Positions 28,757-36,009 of a DNA stretch of 64,000 bases are shown here, piece after piece. Origin of the DNA: Sphaerisporangium album (GTDB lineage Bacteria; Actinomycetota; Actinomycetes; Streptosporangiales; Streptosporangiaceae); the NCBI RefSeq assembly GCF_003323745.1, contig NZ_QOIL01000009.1, forward strand, positions 1 to 64,000. The letters run 5' to 3'. Within the stretch, counting starts at the first letter, position 1. The number at the start of each line of letters is the position of its first letter. The position numbers were made by a program, and so were the translations under genes. Under the pieces are notes generated by a model that did no database searches, was not told the DNA's origin, and saw only the letters and a program-made list of their open reading frames with translations.

Positions 28757-28953
28757 ACGATCTTGAACTCCTGTCCTTCCACTTCACCCGCGGCGTCGTC
28801 CAGGCGCTTCTTGATGGAGTTCAGCAACGCGACCTCGGTCTCGGAGAGCTCGGCGAACACCCGTCGCTGCCGTTCGTCGAGCAGGTCGATGGGATGCCCG
28901 GCGGCGCGGAGCCTGCCCAGTGCGTCGAACGCGCCCGATCCGGTTCTGTCCAT
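28753..28953 (-). CDS. Leader-like peptide without a core, paralogous to the RiPP precursor leader
   Basis: This 66-residue peptide aligns without gaps to residues 3-52 of the precursor on the other strand (its residues 9-58), with 20 of 50 positions identical. These include FD, LR, AG, FA-L and EV-LL-S-K-RL. The precursor core (GGSCMCGAW...) is absent; this peptide ends EGQEFKIV. The ATG at 28951-28953 has AAGGAAG upstream, and the stop overlaps the cyclase ATG. It could be a decoy that binds the same leader receptor, a sensor subunit, or a decayed precursor. Confidence 0.75.
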   Translation of the reverse strand: MDRTGSGAFDALGRLRAAGHPIDLLDERQRRVFAELSETEVALLNSIKKRLDDAAGEVEGQEFKIV

Positions 28954-29087
28954 CGAGTCTTCCTTTCGTCGGCGGCCGGTTCGCCGGGCGATTTCCGGGT
29001 GCCGGCGCCATGGAAACTCCGAGGCGCGGATATCGTTCCGCCCGCCCAGCCTGAAACGGCCCGCCGGTGATCGCAAGCGAGCCGGAA

Positions 29088-29104
29088 ACCCACATTCGTG
29101 TGGT
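29088..29104. promoter_or_regulatory. Degenerate copy of the cluster operator between the two leader-peptide genes
   Basis: ACCCACATTCGTGTGGT keeps the CCCAC-n-TTCGTG-n-GG pattern of the cluster boxes at 29158 and 40356 but is symmetric around TTCG (CCACA/TGTGG). It is placed to act on the minus-strand operon starting at 28953, about 135 bases away, or to extend the precursor promoter. Confidence 0.45.
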
Positions 29105-29157
29105 TTTCGATTTGCATTCCCGAGCAGGCGCCACGGCTTGGAAACCGGTACGGATCA

Positions 29158-29206
29158 GCCCACGTTCGTGGGGTTGTGTCACCTTGTCGCGACCGGCCCA
29201 TACTCG
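29158..29206 (+). promoter_or_regulatory. Promoter and operator of the precursor-maturase operon
   Basis: A 26-base element (29158-29183) centred on the palindrome CCCACGTTCGTGGG (29160-29173) and running on as GTTGTGTCACC is identical, in reverse, to 40356-40381. After 15 variable bases both copies carry CATACTCG (here 29199-29206), a plausible -10 region. Further 5' leader matches (CTGC-ACACATC) follow. Transcription would start near 29211, some 33 bases before the precursor ATG. Confidence 0.8.
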
Positions 29207-29243
29207 ACCTGCAACACATCTCACCAGATAGAGAGGTGAAGGC

Positions 29244-29522
29244 ATGGCCTTCGATCCGAGGGAAGCTCTGCGGGACGCGGGTGTCCTGAGCGACCCGATC
29301 GCCGCGGAGGTCGAGGAGGCGTTCGCCACCTTGACCCATGAGGAAGTCGACCTGCTCATCTCCCTGAAGTCCCGGCTCCCCGCCGTCCTGCCCGAGGTGC
29401 TGGCGCGCTCCCCGCAGGCCGGAGAGTGGGCCACCCCCGAGGTGGTGGCGCACGTCGACGAGGCCCCGAGCATAGGCGGATCGTGCATGTGCGGCGCCTG
29501 GTCCGGGTCCGGATCGGGCTGA
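29244..29522 (+). CDS. RiPP precursor peptide
   Basis: The 92-residue peptide has an acidic helical leader (FDPREALRDAGVLSDPIAAE, then LTHEEVDLLISLKSRL). A short linker leads to a C-terminal core of small residues, GGSCMCGAWSGSGSG (residues 78-92; Cys 81, Cys 83, Trp 86). GAGAGGTGAAGGC precedes the ATG. It sits just before radical SAM, PqqD-like and FAD enzymes and shares its promoter element with the YcaO/TfuA operon. Cys/Ser/Gly are typical YcaO targets and Trp or Cys are typical radical SAM-SPASM targets. The exact cleavage site is unknown; one after residue 79 or nearer residue 75 is possible. Confidence 0.85.
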   Translation: MAFDPREALRDAGVLSDPIAAEVEEAFATLTHEEVDLLISLKSRLPAVLPEVLARSPQAGEWATPEVVAHVDEAPSIGGSCMCGAWSGSGSG

Positions 29523-29542
29523 TCCGGTCCGAACGGTTGAAC

Positions 29543-29594
29543 GGAGGCGGCCCCGGCCGCATGTCGCGGGACAGAACGGTCCGGGGCCGCCTCC
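29543..29594 (+). terminator. Strong hairpin between precursor and maturase (attenuator)
   Basis: Perfect 14-bp arms (GGAGGCGGCCCCGG at 29543-29556, CCGGGGCCGCCTCC at 29581-29594) enclose 24 bases with a small inner stem (CCGC/GCGG). There is no T-run. Placed 20 bases after the precursor stop, it probably lets most transcripts end there, giving excess precursor over enzymes. Confidence 0.75.
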
Positions 29595-29619
29595 ACCGCT
29601 GGATCACGAAGGGGAACGG

Positions 29620-31080
29620 ATGTCCGGGAAGCTGGCGAGAAATCCCGCCTTGTTCGATGTACCAGAAGACCTCACCTACTTCGTGCACGACGAGGACTAC
29701 CTGGTGGTCAACCCGAATGTGGGCGGCCGGTGTGTCCTCGACGCGCGTGAGTTCGCCATCCTCCAGGCCCTGGCCCGTCCCCGGGCGAGCGGAGAGCACG
29801 CGCGGCTCGAAGAGACCCGCGAAACCGATCGGGCCCTCGGAAGAATGATCCTGAACTGGATCGTCTATTACAACGGAATTCGCCCGCAGAGCCGGTTCGT
29901 AGAACCTCCGCTGCGGCAGGTGTACTACGCCGTCACCGACGGCTGTAATCTTCGCTGCCCCTACTGTTACGCCTCGTCCGAGAAATGCCTGCCGGGCGAG
30001 CTCACCACCGCGGAATCGCTCGCCCTGATCGACCAGATCGCCGATTTCGGGGCCGAGGTCCTGATTTTCACCGGCGGCGAGCCGATGCTCAGGAAAGACC
30101 TGTTCCAATTGGTCGAGCACGCCAACGGCCGCGGCCTGAAGTCGAACATCGTCACCAACGCCACGATGATCAGGAAGCCCGCGGCGGCGCGGCGGTTCGC
30201 CGAGCTGTTCAACTCCGTGACGGTGAGCGTGGACGGCGGCACGGCCGACACGCACGACCGCACCCGGGGCGCCGGCGCCTTCGCGAAGACCCATCGCGCC
30301 CTCCAACTGCTCAACGAGGCCGGTGTGGTGCCGAAGATCAACCACATCGTCACCTCGGAGAACGTCGACGAGCTGGAGGACTTCGCGCTCTTCGTCGAGG
30401 GGCTGGAGGTCGACAGCATCCGGCTGATGTACCACAACAATCTGGGCCGCGGGGAGACCGACGACTACGACTTCGGCTGGCAGGACCATCTGAAAATCCA
30501 GGAGATCGCCTGGACGTCGCCGGCCGCCGGCAAGCTGAGGCCCGACGGGCCGAGACCCGTCTCGCCGTGCTCGGTCAGGGGCAACTGCGGGATGGGCGGC
30601 AACGAGATCTACATCAACTCGCTCGGCGACGTCTACCCGTGCAAGCTCGTCACCGGGCGGGCGCACTACGCGGGCAACGTCAGGCGGCAGTCGCTGTCGG
30701 AGGTCTTCGCCAGCCCGGTCCTTCGCGACATGCGCACCAGCACGGTGTTCGGCGGCGACTACCACGCCGACTGCGCGAAGTGCTACATCAAGGCGTCCTG
30801 CGGCGGAGGCTGCCGCGCCGCGCACATGGCGGAGTCCAAGGACCTGCGGCGCAACAGCCGCCACCAGTGCCGGATCCTGCGGCACGGCGTCGCCACGCAG
30901 CTCTGGCTGGAGGCGGGCGTCAGCCCCTCCGAGCTCGCCAAGAAGAACTTCACGATGACGACGCCGCACCTGGTCGTCAACGACGACGTGCACCCGGTCT
31001 TCGACGACTGGAAGACCTATGTTCCCCCCTCGCCCAAAGCCGTCAGGATCGGCGAGCTGCTTCCCATAACGCCGGCATAG
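29620..31080 (+). CDS. Radical SAM-SPASM peptide maturase
   Basis: The 486-residue enzyme has the radical SAM cluster motif CNLRCPYC (Cys 109, 113, 116) and FTGGEPM. A C-terminal SPASM domain carries many cysteines for auxiliary Fe-S clusters (CSVRGNCGMGG, VYPCKL, CAKCYIKASCGGGC, HQC). The first 90 residues look like a divergent PqqD/RRE leader-binding fold (FVHDEDYLVVNPNVGGRCVL). AAGGGGA precedes the ATG. Such enzymes make thioether or carbon-carbon/ether crosslinks in peptides. The likely substrate is the Cys/Trp core just upstream. Confidence 0.92.
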   Translation: MSGKLARNPALFDVPEDLTYFVHDEDYLVVNPNVGGRCVLDAREFAILQALARPRASGEHARLEETRETDRALGRMILNWIVYYNGIRPQSRFVEPPLRQVYYAVTDGCNLRCPYCYASSEKCLPGELTTAESLALIDQIADFGAEVLIFTGGEPMLRKDLFQLVEHANGRGLKSNIVTNATMIRKPAAARRFAELFNSVTVSVDGGTADTHDRTRGAGAFAKTHRALQLLNEAGVVPKINHIVTSENVDELEDFALFVEGLEVDSIRLMYHNNLGRGETDDYDFGWQDHLKIQEIAWTSPAAGKLRPDGPRPVSPCSVRGNCGMGGNEIYINSLGDVYPCKLVTGRAHYAGNVRRQSLSEVFASPVLRDMRTSTVFGGDYHADCAKCYIKASCGGGCRAAHMAESKDLRRNSRHQCRILRHGVATQLWLEAGVSPSELAKKNFTMTTPHLVVNDDVHPVFDDWKTYVPPSPKAVRIGELLPITPA

Positions 31081-31092
31081 CGGAGGTGGAGT

Positions 31093-31371
31093 GTGTCACT
31101 GCGGATCAACGACTCCGTCGTATGGCAGGAGACCGCGGAAGGCGTCTCCCTGTACGACATCGACACGGGCGCCTTCACGACCCTGAACGCGACCGCCGCC
31201 AGGATCTGGATGCTCATCGACAGCGACGGGGAACGCGAGCCGATCGTCTCGAAGCTCTCCCAGGAGTTCGCCGGCGGCAACACCGCGGTGAGCAGGCGCA
31301 TCCGGGCGGACGTGCAGGACTTCCTCGGCACCATGATCGAGCGCAAGCTGGTCGAAGAGCACCCGGCATGA
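31093..31371 (+). CDS. PqqD-like RiPP recognition element protein
   Basis: The 92-residue protein has the PqqD pattern: SVVWQETAEGVSLYDIDTGA, then TLNATAARIWMLIDSDG and a C-terminal helix ending IERKLVEE. PqqD-family proteins bind leader peptides and present them to maturases. The GTG has GGAGGTGGAG upstream and starts 12 bases after the radical SAM stop. It may serve the radical SAM enzyme, the YcaO, or both, since no other discrete leader-binding subunit is in the cluster. Confidence 0.88.
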   Translation: MSLRINDSVVWQETAEGVSLYDIDTGAFTTLNATAARIWMLIDSDGEREPIVSKLSQEFAGGNTAVSRRIRADVQDFLGTMIERKLVEEHPA

Positions 31372-31416
31372 GGCGGCCACCGACCCGGCCCGGCCGGCCG
31401 TGCTGACCGCGCGCCC

Positions 31417-32850
31417 GTGAACAGGGCGATCGTCCTCGGCGGGGGCTTCGCGGGGGTGCTGGCCGCCGCCGTGCTGGCCCGGCACGCGGACGACGTCATC
31501 CTGATCGAGACCGACCGTTACCCGCCCGGCCCCCGCCCCCGGCGGGGGCTGCCCCAGTCCCACCACAACCACGTGCTCGTGACCGGCGGCGCGAGGGCGC
31601 TGCAGGCGCTGCTTCCCGGCACCCTTGAGGCGCTCTACGCGCGCGGGGCGCACCGGCGGGGCCTGTCCGGCGGTGCGCTGATCCTCGCCGCGCAGGGATG
31701 GTTCCGGCGCATCGACACCGAGGCCTACCTCGTCGCGTGCAGCCGGGGACTGCTTGACCAGGTGGTGCGGGAGCGGGCGCTGGGCGGCGGCGCCGTCTCG
31801 GTGTGGGAGGGGGCGCAGGCGCTGGGGCTGGTGGGGGACGCGACCCGGGTCACCGGCGTCCGTGCCGGGCGCGTGGGAGGTCCGGCGCGGACCTTCCAGG
31901 CCGATCTCGTCGTGGACGCGACGGGGCGCAGGTCCAAGGCGCCCCGGTGGCTGGCCGAGCTCGGAGCACCGGACGTCGAGGAGGCCGGCGTCACCTCGGG
32001 CCTGGCGTACTCCACACGGGTCTACCAGGCGCCTCCCGAACTCGCCGGCGGCGTACCGGCGATCATGATCCATCCCGGCCCGGCGCAGGGGCGGCCGGCG
32101 CAGGGGGCGACGCTGTTCCCGATCGAGGACGACCGGTGGGTCGTCACCCTGACCGGCACCAGGGGTGGCGAGCCGCCGGCCGACGAGCAGGGCTTCACGC
32201 GCTTCGCGCGCTGCCTGCGCCACCCGATCGTGGCGGACCTCATGGCGGCGGCCACGCCCCTCGGCGGCGTCAGGCCCTACCGCGACACCGCGAACAGGCG
32301 GCGCTTCTACGAACGCGCCCGCCTGCCCGCCGGCTTCCTCGCGACGGGCGACGCGGTCGTCGCGGTGAACCCCGTCCACTCGCACGGGATGTCCGTCGCC
32401 GCGCTGGGCGCGCTCAGGCTGGACAGGGAGCTGACCCGGCGCGGGTTCGACCCGTCCCTCACCCCGGACCTTCAGGCCGCCGTGGCGGCGGAGGCGGAGA
32501 CGTCGTGGCGGATGGCCGTCCGGCAGGACGGCGGGCACGCCGGCGGAGCGGACGAGCGGCGGGAGGCGTCCGCGTTCGAGCGCCGGATCCGGACCCGTCT
32601 GGCCCGGGCGGCGCTGAGCAGCCCGGAACTCGCGGCCGACCTCTTCCACGCCCAGACGCTGATCCAGGCGGAGGCCCGGACGGACACGTCGTCGCGGTCG
32701 CGGGCGCTCAGGGGCGAGCCGGATCCCCTGCTCTCGTCGCCGGAGGCGATCGCGCAGTTCCCGGGCCTTCACGCGTGGTGGCTCTCGCGGTCGATCCCGC
32801 CGGTCACGCCGGTCCGCGTGCCCGTGGGCGGTGAGATCCCCCGGCGATGA
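31417..32850 (+). CDS. FAD-dependent oxidoreductase of the halogenase/hydroxylase-like group
   Basis: The 477-residue flavoprotein has an N-terminal dinucleotide-binding motif (AIVLGGGFAGVLAAAVLARH), the VVDATGRRSKAPRW segment and a C-terminal GDAVVAVNPVHSHGMSVAAL FAD motif. This is the fold of aromatic hydroxylases, flavin halogenases and geranylgeranyl reductases. The WxWxIP motif of classical tryptophan halogenases is not seen, so hydroxylation or epoxidation is more likely. The GTG start lacks a clear ribosome site. Its 3' end overlaps the convergent LuxR gene by 47 bases. It probably tailors the peptide. Confidence 0.78.
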   Translation: MNRAIVLGGGFAGVLAAAVLARHADDVILIETDRYPPGPRPRRGLPQSHHNHVLVTGGARALQALLPGTLEALYARGAHRRGLSGGALILAAQGWFRRIDTEAYLVACSRGLLDQVVRERALGGGAVSVWEGAQALGLVGDATRVTGVRAGRVGGPARTFQADLVVDATGRRSKAPRWLAELGAPDVEEAGVTSGLAYSTRVYQAPPELAGGVPAIMIHPGPAQGRPAQGATLFPIEDDRWVVTLTGTRGGEPPADEQGFTRFARCLRHPIVADLMAAATPLGGVRPYRDTANRRRFYERARLPAGFLATGDAVVAVNPVHSHGMSVAALGALRLDRELTRRGFDPSLTPDLQAAVAAEAETSWRMAVRQDGGHAGGADERREASAFERRIRTRLARAALSSPELAADLFHAQTLIQAEARTDTSSRSRALRGEPDPLLSSPEAIAQFPGLHAWWLSRSIPPVTPVRVPVGGEIPRR

Positions 32851-33526
32851 AGCCGGACTCGTACGCGATGCCGACCGCGTGCGCCCGGTTGGCGGCCTTC
32901 AGCTTGGTGAGGATGCGGGCGAGGTGGGAACGGACCGTTCCAGCGCCGATGCCCAGTTTCTCGGCGATACCGGCGTTGGACAGGCCGGTCGCGACCAGCG
33001 CCAGCACCTCGGCCTCGCGGCGGGTGAGCGCCGCGAGCCGGTCGTCGACCCCGGCGGTCACGGCGGCGATGCGGTCGCGGAGCAGCGTGATCATCGAAGT
33101 GGAGATGAACGTGTGGCCCGCGGAGACCAGCCGTATCGCGGGCACGATCTCCTCCAGCAGCGACTCCCTGTGGACGAAGCCGCCGACCCCCTCACGAAGC
33201 GCGCGCCCGAGCAGTTCCTCGTCCAGCGCTTCGGAGACCAGCACCACCTGCGTCCTGTTCCTGGTCTGCGCCGCGACGGCCAGGGCGACCTCGGCGCCGC
33301 CCGGCAGCCGTAGCGCCGCGTTCACCACCGCGACCCTCGGCCGGTGCCGGACGACCAGATCGCTCAGCGCCTGGGTGGCGCCGGCCTCCCCTACCACGTA
33401 GAAGCCGTTGCCCATGTGCAGCAGGCCCCTGAGCTTGGCGCGCAAGACCCGGTCCGGGTCTCCGACGACGACCCGCAGGGCGGGTATCGCCTCACCTGCG
33501 GCCACCCATTCGCCCCGTTGTGTCAA
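32804..33526 (-). CDS. LuxR-family regulator with atypical receiver domain
   Basis: The 240-residue NarL-like protein has an N-terminal receiver fold and a C-terminal LuxR helix-turn-helix (LTRREAEVLALVATGLSNAG, then VRSHLARILTKL). In the receiver the phosphoacceptor position is Asn 69 (VAVVNAALRLPGG) and the conserved Lys region reads GGFVHRES. It therefore probably does not use phosphorylation and instead responds to a ligand or works as a constitutive activator. The TTG at 33526 has GGAAGG upstream; a GTG at 33505 is an alternative. No cognate kinase is adjacent. Confidence 0.82.
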   Translation of the reverse strand: MTQRGEWVAAGEAIPALRVVVGDPDRVLRAKLRGLLHMGNGFYVVGEAGATQALSDLVVRHRPRVAVVNAALRLPGGAEVALAVAAQTRNRTQVVLVSEALDEELLGRALREGVGGFVHRESLLEEIVPAIRLVSAGHTFISTSMITLLRDRIAAVTAGVDDRLAALTRREAEVLALVATGLSNAGIAEKLGIGAGTVRSHLARILTKLKAANRAHAVGIAYESGFIAGGSHRPRARGPA

Positions 33527-33655
33527 GTGACCTTCCGATTTGAGCGAGTTTGCGCGACCGGCTCATTATGCGCATTCACCGCGTCGGACCACCAGAGCAC
33601 GGAGCGTACTCATGCCGCCCGCCCTGGTGGATCGGCCCTGACGTTTTCCGGGCGC

Positions 33656-34690
33656 TCAGACCGGATCCGCGACCAGGATCCGAACCGCCGAGCCCCCGAG
33701 CGGCGGCGTGACCCCGGCCAGCGCGAACCCGCCGGCCGCGAGCAGGCGCCGGAACTCGTCCCGGTCGCGTTCCCGGCCACCGGTGTAGACGAGCATGGCG
33801 ATGTCGCTCATGACGACCGCGGCCCCCTCCGGCGTGCCGATCCTGGACGGCAGCACCGGTTCCAGCACCAGCAGGCGCCCGCCGGCGGCGATCGACGCGC
33901 GGCACCCGCGCAGCAGCGTGACGCACCGCTCGTCGTCCCAGTCGTGCAGGACGCCCTTCACGAGCAGCAGGTCGCCCTCCGGCACGGCCTCGAAGAAGTC
34001 GCCGGTCCGGATCGAACAGCGATCGGACACCCCCGCGCGGCGGAACGTCTCGGCCGCGCCCGCCACCCCCTCGGCGGTGTCGAACAGGACGCCACGGGCG
34101 TCGGACGCGGCCGCCAGGATCGCGGCCAGCAGGGCGCCGTTCCCGCCCCCGATGTCGACCACGGTCCGCGCGCCGGAGAAGTCGTACGCCTTGGGGACCT
34201 CGGGCGCGATCTGCCCGGTGCCCTCGCGCATCGCCGTGTTGAAGATGCCGGACAACTCCGGGTCGCGGGCGAGGTGGTCGAAGAGCGGCCGGCCGTGCAC
34301 GTGGTCGAACGCCGCCTCGCCGGTACGCGCGGCGTGGGTCAGCGCCCCCCACGCCCGCCACGTCGCGGGGTCGCCGAGCAGCAGCACGCCGGAGCGCATC
34401 GACCGCGGGTGGCCCGCGAGCAGCGGCCGGCCCATCTCGGCCAGCGCGTAGTGCCCGGGTGGTTCCTCGGCGACCACGCCCAGCACGACCAGCGCCCGCA
34501 CCAGCCGGCGCAGCGCCCCCGGGTCCGCGCCGACGGCGTCCGCCAGCCGCCCGATCGGCAGCGCGCCGGCGGCCAGGGCGTCCGGCACGCCCAGCCGGAC
34601 GGCCGCGTACAGGATCTGCGAGGCGGTGAAGCCGAACGCCATCCGGGACAGCGTCGCGTACGCCTCGCGGGGCGGGACGTGGTCGGTCAT
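33656..34690 (-). CDS. SAM-dependent O-methyltransferase
   Basis: The 344-residue enzyme resembles the dimeric plant-type/hydroxyneurosporene O-methyltransferases. An N-terminal winged-helix dimerisation domain precedes the SAM-binding VDIGGGNGALLAAILAA, KGVLHDWDDERC and LLVLEPVLP. AAGGGAG lies upstream of the ATG at 34688-34690. It follows the P450 gene by 13 bases in the YcaO operon, suggesting methylation of a hydroxyl made by P450 or flavoenzyme action on the peptide. Confidence 0.88.
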   Translation of the reverse strand: MTDHVPPREAYATLSRMAFGFTASQILYAAVRLGVPDALAAGALPIGRLADAVGADPGALRRLVRALVVLGVVAEEPPGHYALAEMGRPLLAGHPRSMRSGVLLLGDPATWRAWGALTHAARTGEAAFDHVHGRPLFDHLARDPELSGIFNTAMREGTGQIAPEVPKAYDFSGARTVVDIGGGNGALLAAILAAASDARGVLFDTAEGVAGAAETFRRAGVSDRCSIRTGDFFEAVPEGDLLLVKGVLHDWDDERCVTLLRGCRASIAAGGRLLVLEPVLPSRIGTPEGAAVVMSDIAMLVYTGGRERDRDEFRRLLAAGGFALAGVTPPLGGSAVRILVADPV

Positions 34691-34703
34691 CGGCTGCTCC
34701 CTT

Positions 34704-35960
34704 TCAACGTTCGCGAGGGCGCCGCACCAGCACGGGCAGGCGGCGTACCCCGTGCAGGAACAGGTCCGGCGTCCATCGCAGGTCGGCGGGGTCGACCGCC
34801 AGGGCCAGGTCCGGGAAGCGGCGCACCAGCGTGCCGATGGCGGCCCGGGCCTGCATCCGCGCCAGGGCCGCGCCGAGGCAGAAGTGGATGCCGTGGCCGA
34901 AGCCCAGATGCCGGTTCGGGTCGCGGCCGATGTCAAAGACGTCCGGCCGCGGGAACACCGCCGGGTCGCGGTTGGCCGCCAGCAGCACGGGCACGACGAT
35001 GTCACCGCGGGGGATCACGGTCCCCCCGATCTCGACGTCGGCCAGCGCGTACAGCGGCCGCGAGTGCCCGACGGGGCCGTTGAACCGCGCGGCCTCCTCG
35101 ACCATGGAGTCGATCATCCCCGGTCGCGCGCGCAGCCGCGTGAGCTGTTCGGGGTGGCGCAGCAGTTCGAGCACTCCGTTGCCGATGAGGTTGACCGTCG
35201 TCTCGTCTCCGGCGAACAGCAACTGGAACACGCTGGATATCAGCTCGACGTGGCTGATGTCGCCGGTCCGCTCGGCCTGGAGCAGCCGGGACAGCAGGTC
35301 CTCCCGCGGGCGGGCCCGCCGCTCGTCGATCCTCTCCTCGACGTACGCGACGAATTCCATCCCGGCCGCGCGCACCCGGGCCACGTCCCGGCCGCGCAGC
35401 ATGTCGTCGCTCCACCGGCGCAGCCGCGCCCGGTCCGCGTGCGGGAAGCCGAGCAGCTCGGCGACGATCAGGATCGGCAGCGGCAGGGCCAGCGCCTCGA
35501 TGAGGTCCACCTCGCCGTCCGCGCCCGCCGGGTCGTCGGCCAGATGGTCCGCCAGGTCGTCGGCGAGCCCGGCGACGACCTGGCGGACGCGCCGGTCGAG
35601 CGCCGCCGTCGCCCGGGGGCCGAACGCGGGCGCCATCAGCCGCCGCAGCCGGGTGTGGTCCGGCGGATCGAGGTTGAACATGTTCCGTCTCACCATCGCC
35701 AGCGGGTCACCGTCCTGCCCGCGGTGGAGCGCGGCGAGCTCGTCGGGCAGCCGGTCGAGCTGCCGCCCGATCTCCGGGTCGAGGAGCGCGCGCCGCACGT
35801 CCGCGTACCGGGTCAGGTACCAGAACGCGCGGCCGGTCGCCGGGCTCGCGTGGCGGTGGACGGGGGCCCGTTCGCGCATCCGGTGGAAGAGCGGATGCGG
35901 GTCGGGACGGTGCCGCGGGGCGGTCGGGTCGAACGACCGGCCGAGCGTGGTCGCGGTCAT
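34704..35960 (-). CDS. Cytochrome P450, RiPP tailoring
   Basis: A complete 418-residue P450 with I-helix AGDETT (250-255), K-helix EAAR (289-292) and heme loop FGHGIHFCLG (Cys 361). It is typical of secondary-metabolite P450s. It has no ferredoxin of its own in the cluster; the nearest candidate in the window is at 5325-5525. It lies between tfuA-like and methyltransferase genes, so it should oxidise the peptide or a crosslinked intermediate. Confidence 0.92.
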   Translation of the reverse strand: MTATTLGRSFDPTAPRHRPDPHPLFHRMRERAPVHRHASPATGRAFWYLTRYADVRRALLDPEIGRQLDRLPDELAALHRGQDGDPLAMVRRNMFNLDPPDHTRLRRLMAPAFGPRATAALDRRVRQVVAGLADDLADHLADDPAGADGEVDLIEALALPLPILIVAELLGFPHADRARLRRWSDDMLRGRDVARVRAAGMEFVAYVEERIDERRARPREDLLSRLLQAERTGDISHVELISSVFQLLFAGDETTVNLIGNGVLELLRHPEQLTRLRARPGMIDSMVEEAARFNGPVGHSRPLYALADVEIGGTVIPRGDIVVPVLLAANRDPAVFPRPDVFDIGRDPNRHLGFGHGIHFCLGAALARMQARAAIGTLVRRFPDLALAVDPADLRWTPDLFLHGVRRLPVLVRRPRER

Positions 35961-36009
35961 CGGCCTCTCCTCACGCGTGCGCGGCCACCCGGCCGCGCGC
36001 GACGATCGC

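Noticed and set aside
25715-29239. Very long open frame on the plus strand (about 1170 codons) antisense to the cyclase-ATPase gene
   Set aside because: It is a GC-skew shadow: low-complexity Arg/Gly/Pro/His composition, no domains, and it lies opposite well-defined real genes.
33570-33655. Tiny minus-strand frame MSTLRALVVRRGECA between methyltransferase and LuxR genes
   Set aside because: Only 15 residues, weak ribosome site, no similarity to the precursor leader.
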